A DNA stretch of 64,000 nt from assembly GCA_963965975.1 (NCBI GenBank), contig OZ014416.1, positions 3,844,001-3,908,000 on the forward strand, written 5' to 3'. This stretch comes from Xestospongia bergquistia. Its lineage: Eukaryota; Porifera; Demospongiae; Haplosclerida; Petrosiidae. The notes beneath the pieces were generated by a model. That model was not told the origin of the DNA and searched no databases. It saw only the letters and a program-made list of their open reading frames with translations. The translations under genes and the position numbers were made by a program. Positions 1-10,600 of this stretch are shown here, in pieces (position 1 is the stretch's first letter; every line of letters begins with the position of its first letter).

Positions 1-164
1 TGTATGCACTAAGAAGGCTCTTATAAGGGAGCTGACCATTTATATGTATGCACCTAGAATTGCTGGTCCCTAATCGCTGGGACTTCACTCCTATAACTGG
101 AGTAGTCCACCAACTTATTGTTCAATTAACTACTGACTAGCAATGAAGGTGATTACTTTGGGTG
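1..164. other. Unassigned left-edge sequence
   Basis: I see no recognisable gene, repeat unit or RNA here. The word TGTATGCA occurs twice (near 1 and 45), which is not enough to call a repeat. It probably flanks, or is a degraded lead-in to, the integrase fossil that follows. Confidence 0.4.
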
Positions 165-1122
165 TGAGAGGCCATGGTCGACCACCTTTAGACATATGTG
201 AGGATTAAGTTAGATTCTTGGATTTAAATAAACTTAGATTGCAGCACTGATAGGTTACTCTACACATATGATTCAAAGAAGACTAACAGAATTTGGAATT
301 GAATGTAATTGATTCAGTGAAATAACTAATCAACATTTGCATGACCTGGTTAACGAGATTGTAACACTCTTACCTGCTTGTGGTATACGATCAATACAGA
401 CCCTGCTTAAAGTTAATGGTGAGATATTGCAAAGAGAAAGAGTAAAAGAGTCTATTCATTGTGTTGACCCCTTGGGATTTGAAACTAGGCTACATAGAAC
501 TTTTCATTGTCAGCAATATAATGTTGGCAGATTGATGGATATCACAAAGTTATGAGGCGGCTATTAGTAATACATGAAGGAATAGATGGATATAGCCGAG
601 TTCCAGTTTACTTAAAAGTAGCCTCTACTAACAAAGCTGTGACTGCTTTAATGCATTTCTGCAAGGTGTCAAGTGTTATGGATTACCATCTCATGTACAT
701 TCGGAGTGTGGAGGAGAAAATATTCTAGTTGGACACTTCATGCTTGAGCATTTCAAGAAAGGTCTGGAGAGAGGAAGTTTCATCTGTGGTTGAAGTGTCC
801 ACAACCAAAGAATAGAACGTTTATGGAGAGAAGGTTGCATTAGATTCTATTACTTCCTGTTCTATTCACTGGAAGAAGTAGGTCTATTAGATTCAGTTAG
901 TGAAGTTGATATATGTGCCCTCAACTTTTTGTTTATCTACCAATTATACAATCTCAAGTAGACATGTTTCATGAGGCATGGTGTAATCATCCTCTACGTA
1001 CAGCACACAACCAAACACCACATCAGCTATGGGTTCTGAGAATGGCTCAAGCTAGGATGGAAACACCACAAACAGTTACAGAAACATTTCCCCCTTTTTT
1101 TGAAAATATGAATCCCTTCTAA
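165..1122 (+). pseudogene. Broken rve/DDE-type integrase fossil
   Basis: Fossil of a mobile-element integrase with an RNase H-like (rve) catalytic core, of the type seen in many copies in sponge, cnidarian and fish genomes. The clearest similarity runs from about 262 to 1122, with weaker similarity back to about 165. Segments that I recognise from the family are a CGIRSIQTLLKVNGE-like stretch followed by VDPLGF near 375-480, a VHNQRIERLWRE-like motif near 793-833, and the C-terminal WCNHPLRTAHNQTPHQLW motif near 978-1035. The order of these motifs is that of the intact family, so it looks like one collapsed copy rather than scattered pieces. It is clearly broken, with at least four interruptions, which suggests an old insertion. 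I found no long terminal repeats or inverted repeats flanking it in the sequence available, so the parent element (LTR-like, Ginger-like or other) is not settled. Confidence 0.75.
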
Positions 1123-1296
1123 AATATAAACAGATTGAATGTAAAATAAAAAAAATTACCAAAAATTTATCAGAAGTATACAAGCATTAGATAGACAATA
1201 CTATCAAAAAACATAAAATAAAATCAACATAAAATGAATACAAAGAGCATAAGATAAACTATCAAGAACATAAATATATATTGAATGTAACATTAA
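1123..1296. other. AT-rich spacer between two pseudogenes
   Basis: This short A-rich stretch lies between the end of the integrase fossil and the C-terminal end of the HECT pseudogene, which converge on it. It presumably includes the 3' untranslated region of the former HECT gene on the - strand. I saw no canonical AATAAA signal on that strand. Confidence 0.4.
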
Positions 1297-2607
1297 TCAA
1301 ACTACACCAAACCCACCATGACAAGTAAAGAAAGGCCTGATCAATTTTGAGCTTAAATTGATTATAGTCATTGTAGTATCATGTATGTAGAGTGAGTGAG
1401 AAAGTACATGTAGAGGCCGTTGGATAAACTACATTGTGACTGAATGACAGGGTTGGATCTATATCAAACCCGAATGGAGGTACAGCTGATGAACCAGTAA
1501 AGAAACACAGAATGTCCTTTAAGGAAACTTCATTACTCCCACCTGTAAGGAATGTAAAAGTATATTGAAAGTATCTAAACGGTGTATGCAAATTTTATAA
1601 CTAATTTTTGTGAATGTATACATTAAGTGACTAATGAAATGATATCAAAGAAATCACTAAAACAATAGAGGCTGAAAGCTACCTCAATTATGTAATTACT
1701 TAGTGAGCTATAAACCACAAGGCCAACCCCATCACCAGAAAGTATTGACATTGGCAAATGAATACAATACAAGGTTGTTGTTTTATTTTTAATAAATAGG
1801 ATGACTAAACTACTTACTTTTGCAATCCTCTAAATAGTCACCAAAAAGTATGTACGTTGACATGTCTTTCTCCTTTCTATGACTTGAATTCTCAGAGTAG
1901 TGAACTCGGTTTTGAAACAGTGACTAGATACTCACTATTAAAAATAAAAGAGCAAACCATTATCGCAAAGCACATGCACTATCGACTTTTCTATTCAATC
2001 AATACCTAGAGTCAATTCAGTAGGGTATGAAGGAGCAGTGAAGAGGGGTTCTAGACTATTCGGGTGAGACTTCATGGCATCTGCCACACCAAGAGTTTAT
2101 AGACCATTCAATAGTTGATCAAGCTCAGCTTTTGATTGAAGTATTGTATAGTACATTGTGATACTATGGACTAAGGTAGAACGATCTTCAAGTGTCAATG
2201 TTGTGGGACTCTTGTTGAACCCACAGTAAGACAGTACTTCTATTGCATCCATGGATTGGACTTGGATCTGCTCGTTGCTGACAGCATCGATCATCTAAGA
2301 CAACAATTAACAAGTCTATAAATAACAGAGATAGGAAAAGTGTCTCTAACTGCTAATAAGTAGGAAAATTGTAAACAAATTAAAAAGTTTTATTGTGGGA
2401 ATAGTACTGTCATTTTTCTTTTAACATAAGTTCAGGTTAGTTCAGTAAATCTAAGCTGAATACACTCTTAAATTAGAAGTACCTATAACATAGTCATCAT
2501 GACTTATTTACCTTGCTTACTAACAGATTGATGTCATAATCAGGTATAATAGTATAGTCAATAGTGTTTCGTTTAGCTCCATGCCACAAAGGTAATCGTA
2601 AACCCCT
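1297..2607 (-). pseudogene. HECT-type E3 ubiquitin ligase pseudogene (G2E3-like), 3' exons
   Basis: Remains of a host gene for a HECT-domain ubiquitin ligase, an enzyme that takes ubiquitin onto a cysteine and passes it to substrate proteins. Four exons can be read: 2607-2512, 2294-2006, 1934-1818 and 1542-1297. Introns are 217, 71 and 275 bp, with GT/AG ends and matching phases (0, 1, 1). Exon 2 gives a segment like AELDQLLNGL then TLGVADAMKSHPN and PLF; exon 3 gives VHYSENSSHRKEKD and GDYLEDCK; exon 4 gives FFTGSSAVPPFGF, then PTASTC with the catalytic-type Cys codon at 1408-1406, and DYNQFKLKID, ending HGGFGVV and a stop at 1299-1297. That ending is typical of HECT C-lobes. Decay is clear: in-frame stops at 2099-2097, 1926-1924 and 1381-1379, and a frameshift near 1320-1330 before the last seven residues. 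A TAA at 2610-2608 bounds the first exon call. A second donor (GTAAGC at 2520) is possible for that exon. Family assignment is firm; the closer G2E3-like label is from memory of similar invertebrate proteins. Confidence 0.8.
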
Positions 2608-3099
2608 TTACAGATATAAGGATAGCCTGATCCTTCCTTGACTAAGAGATACAGATATCAAATATACTAATTTCATTTCTGTTGAAGTAGACTTAAGAGA
2701 AAAGAGAGCGTGATAGAGAGAACACATCAGTTGTGTAGGTAGCAGGTAGGGGGACCAGTTGTGATAAAAATAGTAGGAGACCCAGCGTCATTCATAGCTG
2801 ACAAAAAGAGGAAGTAAATAATAAATGGATGGATTAATAGATAGGTAGAAAATTGCTAAAAACATGCACAAATTATAATAATTACTTTTCATAATTATCA
2901 GTCTCCAATGTTGTGGTGTGATATGTTTTTACCAGTTTGATAGACATTCTATTGTTAGGGAGCAAATCGCTCGCCAGTTTGAATATTTTCACTTTGATTT
3001 CCCATAACTCCCTCAACCCACTTATCAGAACAAGACTCAGGGAGCAACAAAGGACTACACACATGAGTATCAAGTAGATCATTTAACAAAAACCACTAT
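2608..3099 (-). other. Possible further HECT-gene remnants, unproven
   Basis: No gene can be firmly called. On the - strand there is an open stretch from 3082 to 2882 whose second half (RELWEIKVKIFKLASDLL and what follows) reads like coding sequence. It ends at a plausible GTAATT donor (2885-2884), and a good acceptor, a pyrimidine tract then CAG, ends at 2798. The reading after that acceptor does not match HECT sequence that I recognise, and the phase-consistent frame soon stops. This may be an upstream exon of the decayed ligase or chance. The satellite starts abruptly at the right edge of this stretch. Confidence 0.25.
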
Positions 3100-6000
3100 A
3101 AAGACTTTAGAAGGTTTAGACTATTAAGAGAAGTTTATAAAGTAAACTGCTCAGTCTAAAGGACTTTATGGCACTAACAAAATAAACAGCTATTAACAAT
3201 TTAGTAAATTAGTTTGTATTAACGCTCTAAAGTCTTTAAGTTAAAGACTTCAGAAGGTTTAGACCATCGAGTGAAGCTTATAAAGTAAACTGCTCAGTCT
3301 AAAGGACTTAATGGAACTAACTAAACAAACTGCTATTAACAAGTTAGTAAGTTTGTTTGCATTATCCTCTAAAGCCTTTAAGATAAAGACTTTAGAAGGT
3401 TTAGACTATTGAGTGAATTTTATAAAGTAAACTGCTCAGTCTAAAGGACTTTATGGCACTTCCTGAATAAACAGCTATTAACAGTTTAGTAAGGTAGTTT
3501 GCATTAATGCTCTAAAGTCTTTAAGTTAAAGACTTTAGTAGGTTTAGACTCTTGAGAGAATTTTATAAAGTAAACTGCTCAGTCTAAAGGACTTAATGGG
3601 ACTAACTAAGCACTCAGTTATTAACAGTTTAGAAAGTTAGTTTGCGTTAATGCCCTAAAGTCTTTAAGTTAAAGACTTTAGAAGGTTTAGACTATTGAGA
3701 GAAGTTTATAAAGTAAAATGCTCAGTCTAAAGGACTTTATGGCACTAACTAAATAAACAGTTATTAAAAGTTCAGAAAGTTAGTTTGCATTAACGCTCCA
3801 AAGTCTTTAAGTTAAAGACTTTAGAAGGTTTAGACTATTGAGAGAAGTTTATAAAGTAAACTGCTCAGTCTAAAGGACTTTATGGCACTAACTAAATAAA
3901 CAGCTATTAACAGTTTAGTAAGTTAGTTTGCATTAACGCTCTAAAGTCTTTAAGTTAAAGACTTTAGAAGGTTTAGACTTTTGAGAGAAGTTTATAAAGT
4001 AAACTGCTCAGTCAAAAGGACTTAATGGGACTAACTAAGCATTCAGTTATTAACAGTTTAGTAAGTTAGTTTGCATTAACGCTATAAAGGCTTTAAGTTA
4101 AAGACTTTAGAAGGTTTAGACTATTGAGAGAAGTTTATAAAGTAAACTGCTCAGTCTAAAGGACTTTATGGCACTAACTAAATAAACAGCTATTAACAGT
4201 TTAGTAAGATAGTTTGCATTAACGCTCTAAAGTCTTTAAGTTAAAGACTTTAGAAAGTTTAGACTATTGAGAGAAGTTTATAAAGTAAACTGCTCAGTCT
4301 AAAGGAGTTTATGGCGCTAACCAATTAAACACCTATTAACAGTTTAGTAAGTTAGTTTGCATTAACGCTCTAAAGACTTTAAGTTAAAGACTTTATAAGG
4401 TTTAGACTGTTGAGTGAACTTTATAAAGTAAACTCCTTAGTCTAAAGGACTTAATGGGACTAACTAAGCAAACTGCTACTAACAGTTTAGTAAGTTAGTT
4501 TGCATTAATGCTCTCAAGCCTTTTAGTTAAAGACTTTATAAGGTTTAGACTATTGACTGAAGTTTGTAAAGTAAAGTGCTTAGTAAAAAAATCTTTATGG
4601 CACTAACTAAGTAAACAACTCTTAAAAGTTTAGTAAGATTGTTTGCATTAACACTCTAAAGTCTTTAAGTTGAAGAGTTTAGAAAGTTTAAACTATTGAG
4701 TGAATTTTACAAAGTAAACAGCTCAGCCTAAAGGACTTTATGGCACTAACTAAATAAACAGCTATTAACAGTTTAGTAAGTTAGTTTGCATTAACGCTCT
4801 AAAGTCTTTAAGTTAAAGACTTTGAAAGTTTAGACTAATGAGAGAAGTTTATAAAGTAAACTGCTCAGTCTAAAGGACTTTATGGCACTAACTAAATAAA
4901 CAGCTATTAACAGTTTAGTAAGTTAGTTTGCATTAACGCTCTAAAGTCTTTAAGTTGAAGAGTTTAGAAAGTTTAAAATATTGAGTGAATTTTATAAAGT
5001 AAACAGCTCAGTCTAAAGGACTTCATGGCACTAACTAAATAAACAGCTATTAACAGTTTAGTAAGTTAGTTTGCATTAACGCTCTAAAGTCTTTAAGTTA
5101 AAGACTTTAGTAGGTTTAAACTATTGAGAGAAGTTTATAAAGTAAACTGCTCAGTCTAAAGGACTTTATCGCACTAACTAAGTAAACAGCTATTAACACT
5201 TTAGTAAGTTAGTTTGCATTAACGCTCTAAAGTCTTTAAGTTAAAGACTTTAGTAGGTTTAGACTTTTGAGAGAATTTTATAAAGTAAACTGCTCAGTCT
5301 AAAGGACTTAATGGGACTAACTAAGCACTCAGTTATTAACAGTTTAGAAAGTTAGTTTGCATTAATGCCCTAAAGTCTTTAAGTTAAAGACTTTAGAAGG
5401 TTTAAACTATTGAGAGAATTTTATAAAGTAAAATGCTCAGTCTATAGGACTTTATGGCACTAACTAAATAAACAGTTATTAACAGTTCAGAAAGTTAGTT
5501 TGCATTAACGCTCTAAAGTCTTTAAGTTAAAGACTTTAGAAGGTTTAGACTTTTGAGAAAAGTTTATAAAGTAAAGTGCTCAGTCAAAAGGACTTAATGG
5601 GACTAACTAAGCATTCAGTTATTAACAGGTTAGTAAGTTAGTTTGCATTAACGCTCTAAAGGCTTTAAGTTAAAGACTTTAGAAGGTTTAGACTATTGAG
5701 AGAAGTTTATAAAGTAAACTCCTCAGTCTAAAGGACTTTATGGCACTAACGAAATAAACAGTTATTAACAGTTCAGAAAGTTAGTTTGCATTAACGCTCT
5801 AAAGTCTTAAAGTTAAAGACTTTAGAAGGTTTAGACTATTGAGAGAAGTTTATAAAGTAAACTGCTCAGCCTAGAGGACTTTATGGCACTAACTAAATAA
5901 AGAGCTATTAACAGTTTAGTAAGTTAGTTTGCATTAACGCTCTAAAGTCTTTAAGTTAAAGACTTTAGAAGGTTTAGACTATTGAGAGAAGTTTATAAAG

Positions 6001-9000
6001 TAAACTGCTCAGTCAAAAGGACATAATGGGACTAACTAAGCATTCAGTTATTAACAGTTTAGTAAGTTAGTTTGCATTAACGCTCTAAAGTCTTTAAGTT
6101 AAAGACTTTAGAAAATTTACACTATTGAGAGAAGTTTATAAAGTAAACTGCTCAGTCTAAAGGAGTTTATGGCGCTAACCAATTAAACAGCTATTAACAG
6201 TTTAGTAAGTTAGTTTGCATTAACGCGCGACAGTCTTTAAGTTAAATACTTTAGAAGGTTTAGACTATTGAGAGAAGTTTATAAGGTAAACTGCTCAGTC
6301 TAAAGGACTTTATGGCACTAACAAAATAAACATCTATTAACAGTTTAGTAAGTTTGTTTGCATTAACGCTCTAAAGTCTTTAAGATGAAGACTTTAGACG
6401 GTTTAGACTATTGAGTGAAGTTTTTAAAGTAAACTGCTCAGTCTAAAGGACTTTATGGCATTAACTAAATAAACAGCTATTAACAGTTTAGTAAGTTAGT
6501 TTGCATTAACGCTCTAAAGTCTTTAAGTTAAAGACTTTAGAAAGTTTAGACTAATGAGAGAAGTTTATAAAGTAAACTGCTCAGTCTAAAGGACTTTATT
6601 GCACTAACTAAATAAACAGCTATTAACAGTTTAGTGAGTTAGTTTGCATTAACGCTCTAAAGTCTTTAAGTTGAAGAGTTTAGAAAGTTTACGATATTGA
6701 GTTAATTTTATAAAGTAAACAGCTCAGTATAAAGGACTTTATGGCACTAACTAAATAAACAGCTATTAACAGTTTAGTAAGTTAGTTTGCATTAACGCTC
6801 TAAAGTCTTTAAGTTAAAGACTTTGGTAGGTTTAGACCATTGAGAGAAGTTTATAAAGTAAACTGCTCAATCTAAAGGACTTTATGGCACTAACTAAATA
6901 AACAGCTATTAACAATTTAGCAAGTTTGCTTGCATTAACGCTCTAAAGTCTTTAAATTAATGACTTTAGAAGGTTTAGACTATATAAAGAAGTTTATAAA
7001 GTAAACTACTCAGTGTAAAGGACTTTATGGCACTAACTAAATAAACAGCTATTAACAGTTTAGTAAGTTAGTTTGCATTAACGCTCTAAAGTCTTTAAGT
7101 TAAAGACTTTAGTAGGTTTAAAGTATTGAGAGAAGTTTATAAAGTAAACTGCTCAGTCTAAAGGACTTTATGGCACTAACTAAGTAAACAGCTATTAAGA
7201 GTTTAGTAAGTTAGTTGGCATTAACGCTTTAAAGTCTTTAAGTTAAAGACTTTAGTAGGTTTAGACTCTTGAGATAATTTTATAAAGTAAACTGCTCAGT
7301 CTAAAGGACTTAATGGGACTAACTAAGCACTCAGTTACTAACTGTTTAGAAAGTTAGTTTGCATTAATGCCCTAAAGTCTTTAAGTTAAAGACTTTAGAA
7401 GGTTTAGACTTTTGAGAGAAGTTTATAAAGTAAAATGCTCAGTCTAAAGGACTTTATGGCACTAACTAAATAAACAGTTATTAACAGTTCAGAAAGTTAG
7501 TTTGCATTAACACTCTAAAGTCTTTAAGTTAAGACTTTAGAAGGTTTAGACTATTGAGAGAAGTTTATAAAGTAAACTGCTCAGTCTAAAGGACTTTATG
7601 GCACTAACTAAATAAACAGCTATTAACAGTTTAGTAAGTTAGTTTGCATTAACGCTCTAACGTCTTTAAGTTAAAGACTTTAGAAGGTTTAGACTTTTGA
7701 AGAGAATTTTATAAAGTAAACTGCTCAGTCAAAAGGACTTAATGGGACTAACTAAGCATTCAGTTATTAACAGTTTAGTAAGTTACTTTGCATTAACGCT
7801 CTAAAGGCTTTAAGTTAAAGACTTTAGAAGGTGTAGACTATTGAGAGAAGTTTATAAAGTAAGCTGCTCAGTCTAAAGGACTTTATGGCACTAACTAAAT
7901 AAACAGTTATTAACATTTCAGAAAGTTAGTTTGCATTAACGCTCTAAAGTCTTTAAGTTAAAGACTTTAGAAGGTTTAGACTATTGAGAGAAGTTTATAA
8001 AGTAAACTGCTCAGTCTAAAGGACTTTATGGCACTAACTAAATAAACAGCTATTAAGAGTTTAGTAAGTTAGTTTGCATTAACGCTCTAAAGTCTTTAAG
8101 TTAAAGACTTTAGAAGGTTTAGAGTTTTGAGAGAAGTTTATAAAGTAAACTGCTCAGTCAAAAGGACTTAATGGAACTAACTAAGCGTTCAGTTATTAAC
8201 AGTTTAGTAAGATAGTTTGCATTAACGCTCTAAAGTCCTTAAGTTAAAGACTTTAGAAAGTTTAGACTATTGAGAGAAGTTTATAAAGTAAACTGCTCAG
8301 TCTAAAGGAGTTTATGGCGCTAACCAATTAAACAGCTATTAACAGTTTAGTAAGTTAGTTTGCATTAACGCGCTAAAGTCTTTAAGTTAAAGACTTTAGA
8401 AGGTTTAGACTATTGAGAGAAGTTTATAAGGTAAACTGCTCAGTCTAAAGGACTTTATGGCACTAACTAAATAAACAGCTATTAACATTATAGTAAGTTT
8501 CTTTGCATTAACGCTCTAAAGTCTTTAAGTTAAAGACCTTAGAAGGTTTAGACAATTGAATTGAAGTTTATAAAGTAAACTGCTCAGTCTAAAGGACTTT
8601 ATGGCACTAACTAAATAAACAGCTATTAACAGTTTAGTAAGTTAGTTTGCATTAACGCTCTAAGTCTTTAAGTTAAAGGCTTTAGAAGGTTTAGACTGCT
8701 GAGGGATGTTTATAAAGTAAACTGCTCAGTCTAAAGGACTTTAAGGCTCTAAATATATAAACAGTTATTAACAGTTTAGTAAGTTAGTTTGCATTAACGC
8801 TCTAAAGTCTTTAAGTTAAAGACTTTAGAAGATTTAGACTATTGAGAGAAGTTTATAAAGTAAACTGCTCAGTCTAAAGGACTTTTTGGCACTAACTAAA
8901 TAAACAGCTATTAACAGTTTAGTAAGTTAGTTTGCATTAACGCTTTAAGTCTTTAAGTTAAGGACTTTAGAAGGTTTAGACTAATGAGAGAAGTTTATAA

Positions 9001-10600
9001 AGTAAACTGCTCAATCTAAAGGACTTTAAGGCACTAACTAAATAAACAGCTATTAACAGTTTATTATGTTCGTTTGCATTAACGCTCAAAAGTCTTTAAG
9101 GGAAACACTTTAGAAGGTTTAGAATATCGAGACAAGTTTATGAAGTAAACTGCTCAGTCTAAAGGACTTTATGGCACTAACTAAATAAACAGCTATTAAC
9201 ACTTTAGTAAGTTAGTTTGCATTAACGCTATAAAGTCTTTAAGTTAAAGACTTTAGTAGGGTTAGACTCTTGAGAGAATTTTATAAAGTAAACTGCTCAG
9301 TCTAAAGGAGTTAAAGGGACTAACTAAGCACTCAGTTATTAACAGTTTAGAAAGTTAGTTTGCATTAACGCCATAAAGTCTTTAAGTTAAAGACTTTAGA
9401 AGGTTTAGACTATTGAGAGAAGTTTATAAAGTATAATACTCAGTCTAAAGGAGTTTATGGCGCTAACCTATTAAACAGCTATTAACAGTTTAGTAAGTTA
9501 GTTTGCATTAACGCTCTAAAGACTTTAAGTTAAAGACTTTATAAGGTTTAGACTGTTGAGTCAACTTTATAAAGTAAACTGCTTAGTCTAAAAAACTTAA
9601 TTGGACTAACTAAACAAACTGCTACTAACAGTTTAGTAAGTTTGTTGGCATTAACGCTCTCAAGTCTTTAAGTTAAAGACATTAGTAGGTTTACACTATT
9701 GAATGAAGTTTGTAAAGTAAAGTGTTTAGTAAAAAAATCTTTATGGCACTAACTAAATAAACAACTATTAAAAGTTTAGTAGGTTGGTTTGCATTAACAT
9801 TCTAAAGTCTTTAAGTTGAAGAGTTTAGAAAGTTTAAACTATTGAGTGAATTTTATAAAGTAAACAGCTCAGCCTAAAGGACTTTATGGCACTAACTAAA
9901 TAAACAGCTATTAACAGTTTAGTAAGTTAGTTTGCATTAACGCTCTAAAGTCTTTAAGTTAAAGACTATAGAAAGTTTAGACTAATGAGAAAGTTTATAA
10001 AGTAACTGCTCAGTCTAAAGGACTAAATGCGACTCACTAAGCAAACTGCTATTAACGGTTTTATACGTTAGTTTGCATTAACGCTCTAAAGTCTTTAAGA
10101 TAAAGACCTTAGAAAGTTTAGACTATTGAGAGAAGTTTATAAAGTAAACTGCTCAGTCTAAAGGACTTTATGGCACTAACTAAATAAACAGCTATTAACA
10201 GTTTAGTAAGTTAGTTTGCATTTACGCTCTAAAGTCTTTAAGTTAAAGATTTTACAAGGTTTAGACTATTGACAGAAGTTTATAAAGTAAACTGCTTAGT
10301 CTAAAGGACTTTATGGCACTAACTAAATAAACAGCTATTAACAGTTTAGTAAGATAGTTTGCATTAACGCTCTAAAATCTTTAAGTTAAAGACTTTAGAA
10401 GGTTTAGACTATTGAGAGAAGTTTATAAAGTAAACTGCTCAGTCTAAAGGACTTTATGGCACTAACTAAATAAACAGCTATTAACAGTTTAGTAAGTTAG
10501 TTTGCATTAACGCTCTAAAGTCTTTAAGTGAAAGACTTTAGAAGGTTTAGACTATTGAGAGAAGAGTATAAAGTAAACTGCTCAGTCTAAAGGACTTTAT
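3100..10600 (+). repeat. Array zone A: heterogeneous left part with 12-14-mer spacing
   Basis: This part mixes the usual TTTATGGCACTAACTAAATAAAC monomer with a subtype carrying TTAATGGGACTAACTAAGCA followed by TCAGTTATTAACAG (reference unit 5243-5385). The rarer form with GCACTCAGTTA occurs at about 3610, 5325, 7327 and 9328. The spacings of 1,715, 2,002 and 2,001 bp correspond to 12, 14 and 14 monomers, so an old higher-order repeat of about 2 kb is still detectable. Monomers nearest the left edge and some around 4540-4640 and 9680-9800 are the most diverged, as expected for an array edge that is homogenised less often. Confidence 0.7.

Noticed and set aside
1-60. TGTATGCA repeated near 1 and 45
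   Set aside because: Two copies of an 8-base word in AT-rich DNA are not evidence of a repeat element.
913-1122. Independent small protein on the + strand
   Set aside because: It is the C-terminal part of the integrase fossil and not a separate gene.
165-1122. LTRs around the integrase fossil
   Set aside because: No matching direct repeats were found between 1-164 and the sequence after 1122, though the left side is cut by the window.
1379-1591. Independent 70-residue protein on the - strand
   Set aside because: It is the last HECT exon read through its acceptor site at 1543; the first residues are intron sequence.
2882-3082. Stand-alone small membrane protein on the - strand
   Set aside because: The hydrophobic start is probably chance in AT-rich DNA. 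The more coding-like second half ends at a splice-like site; at most it is an exon remnant.
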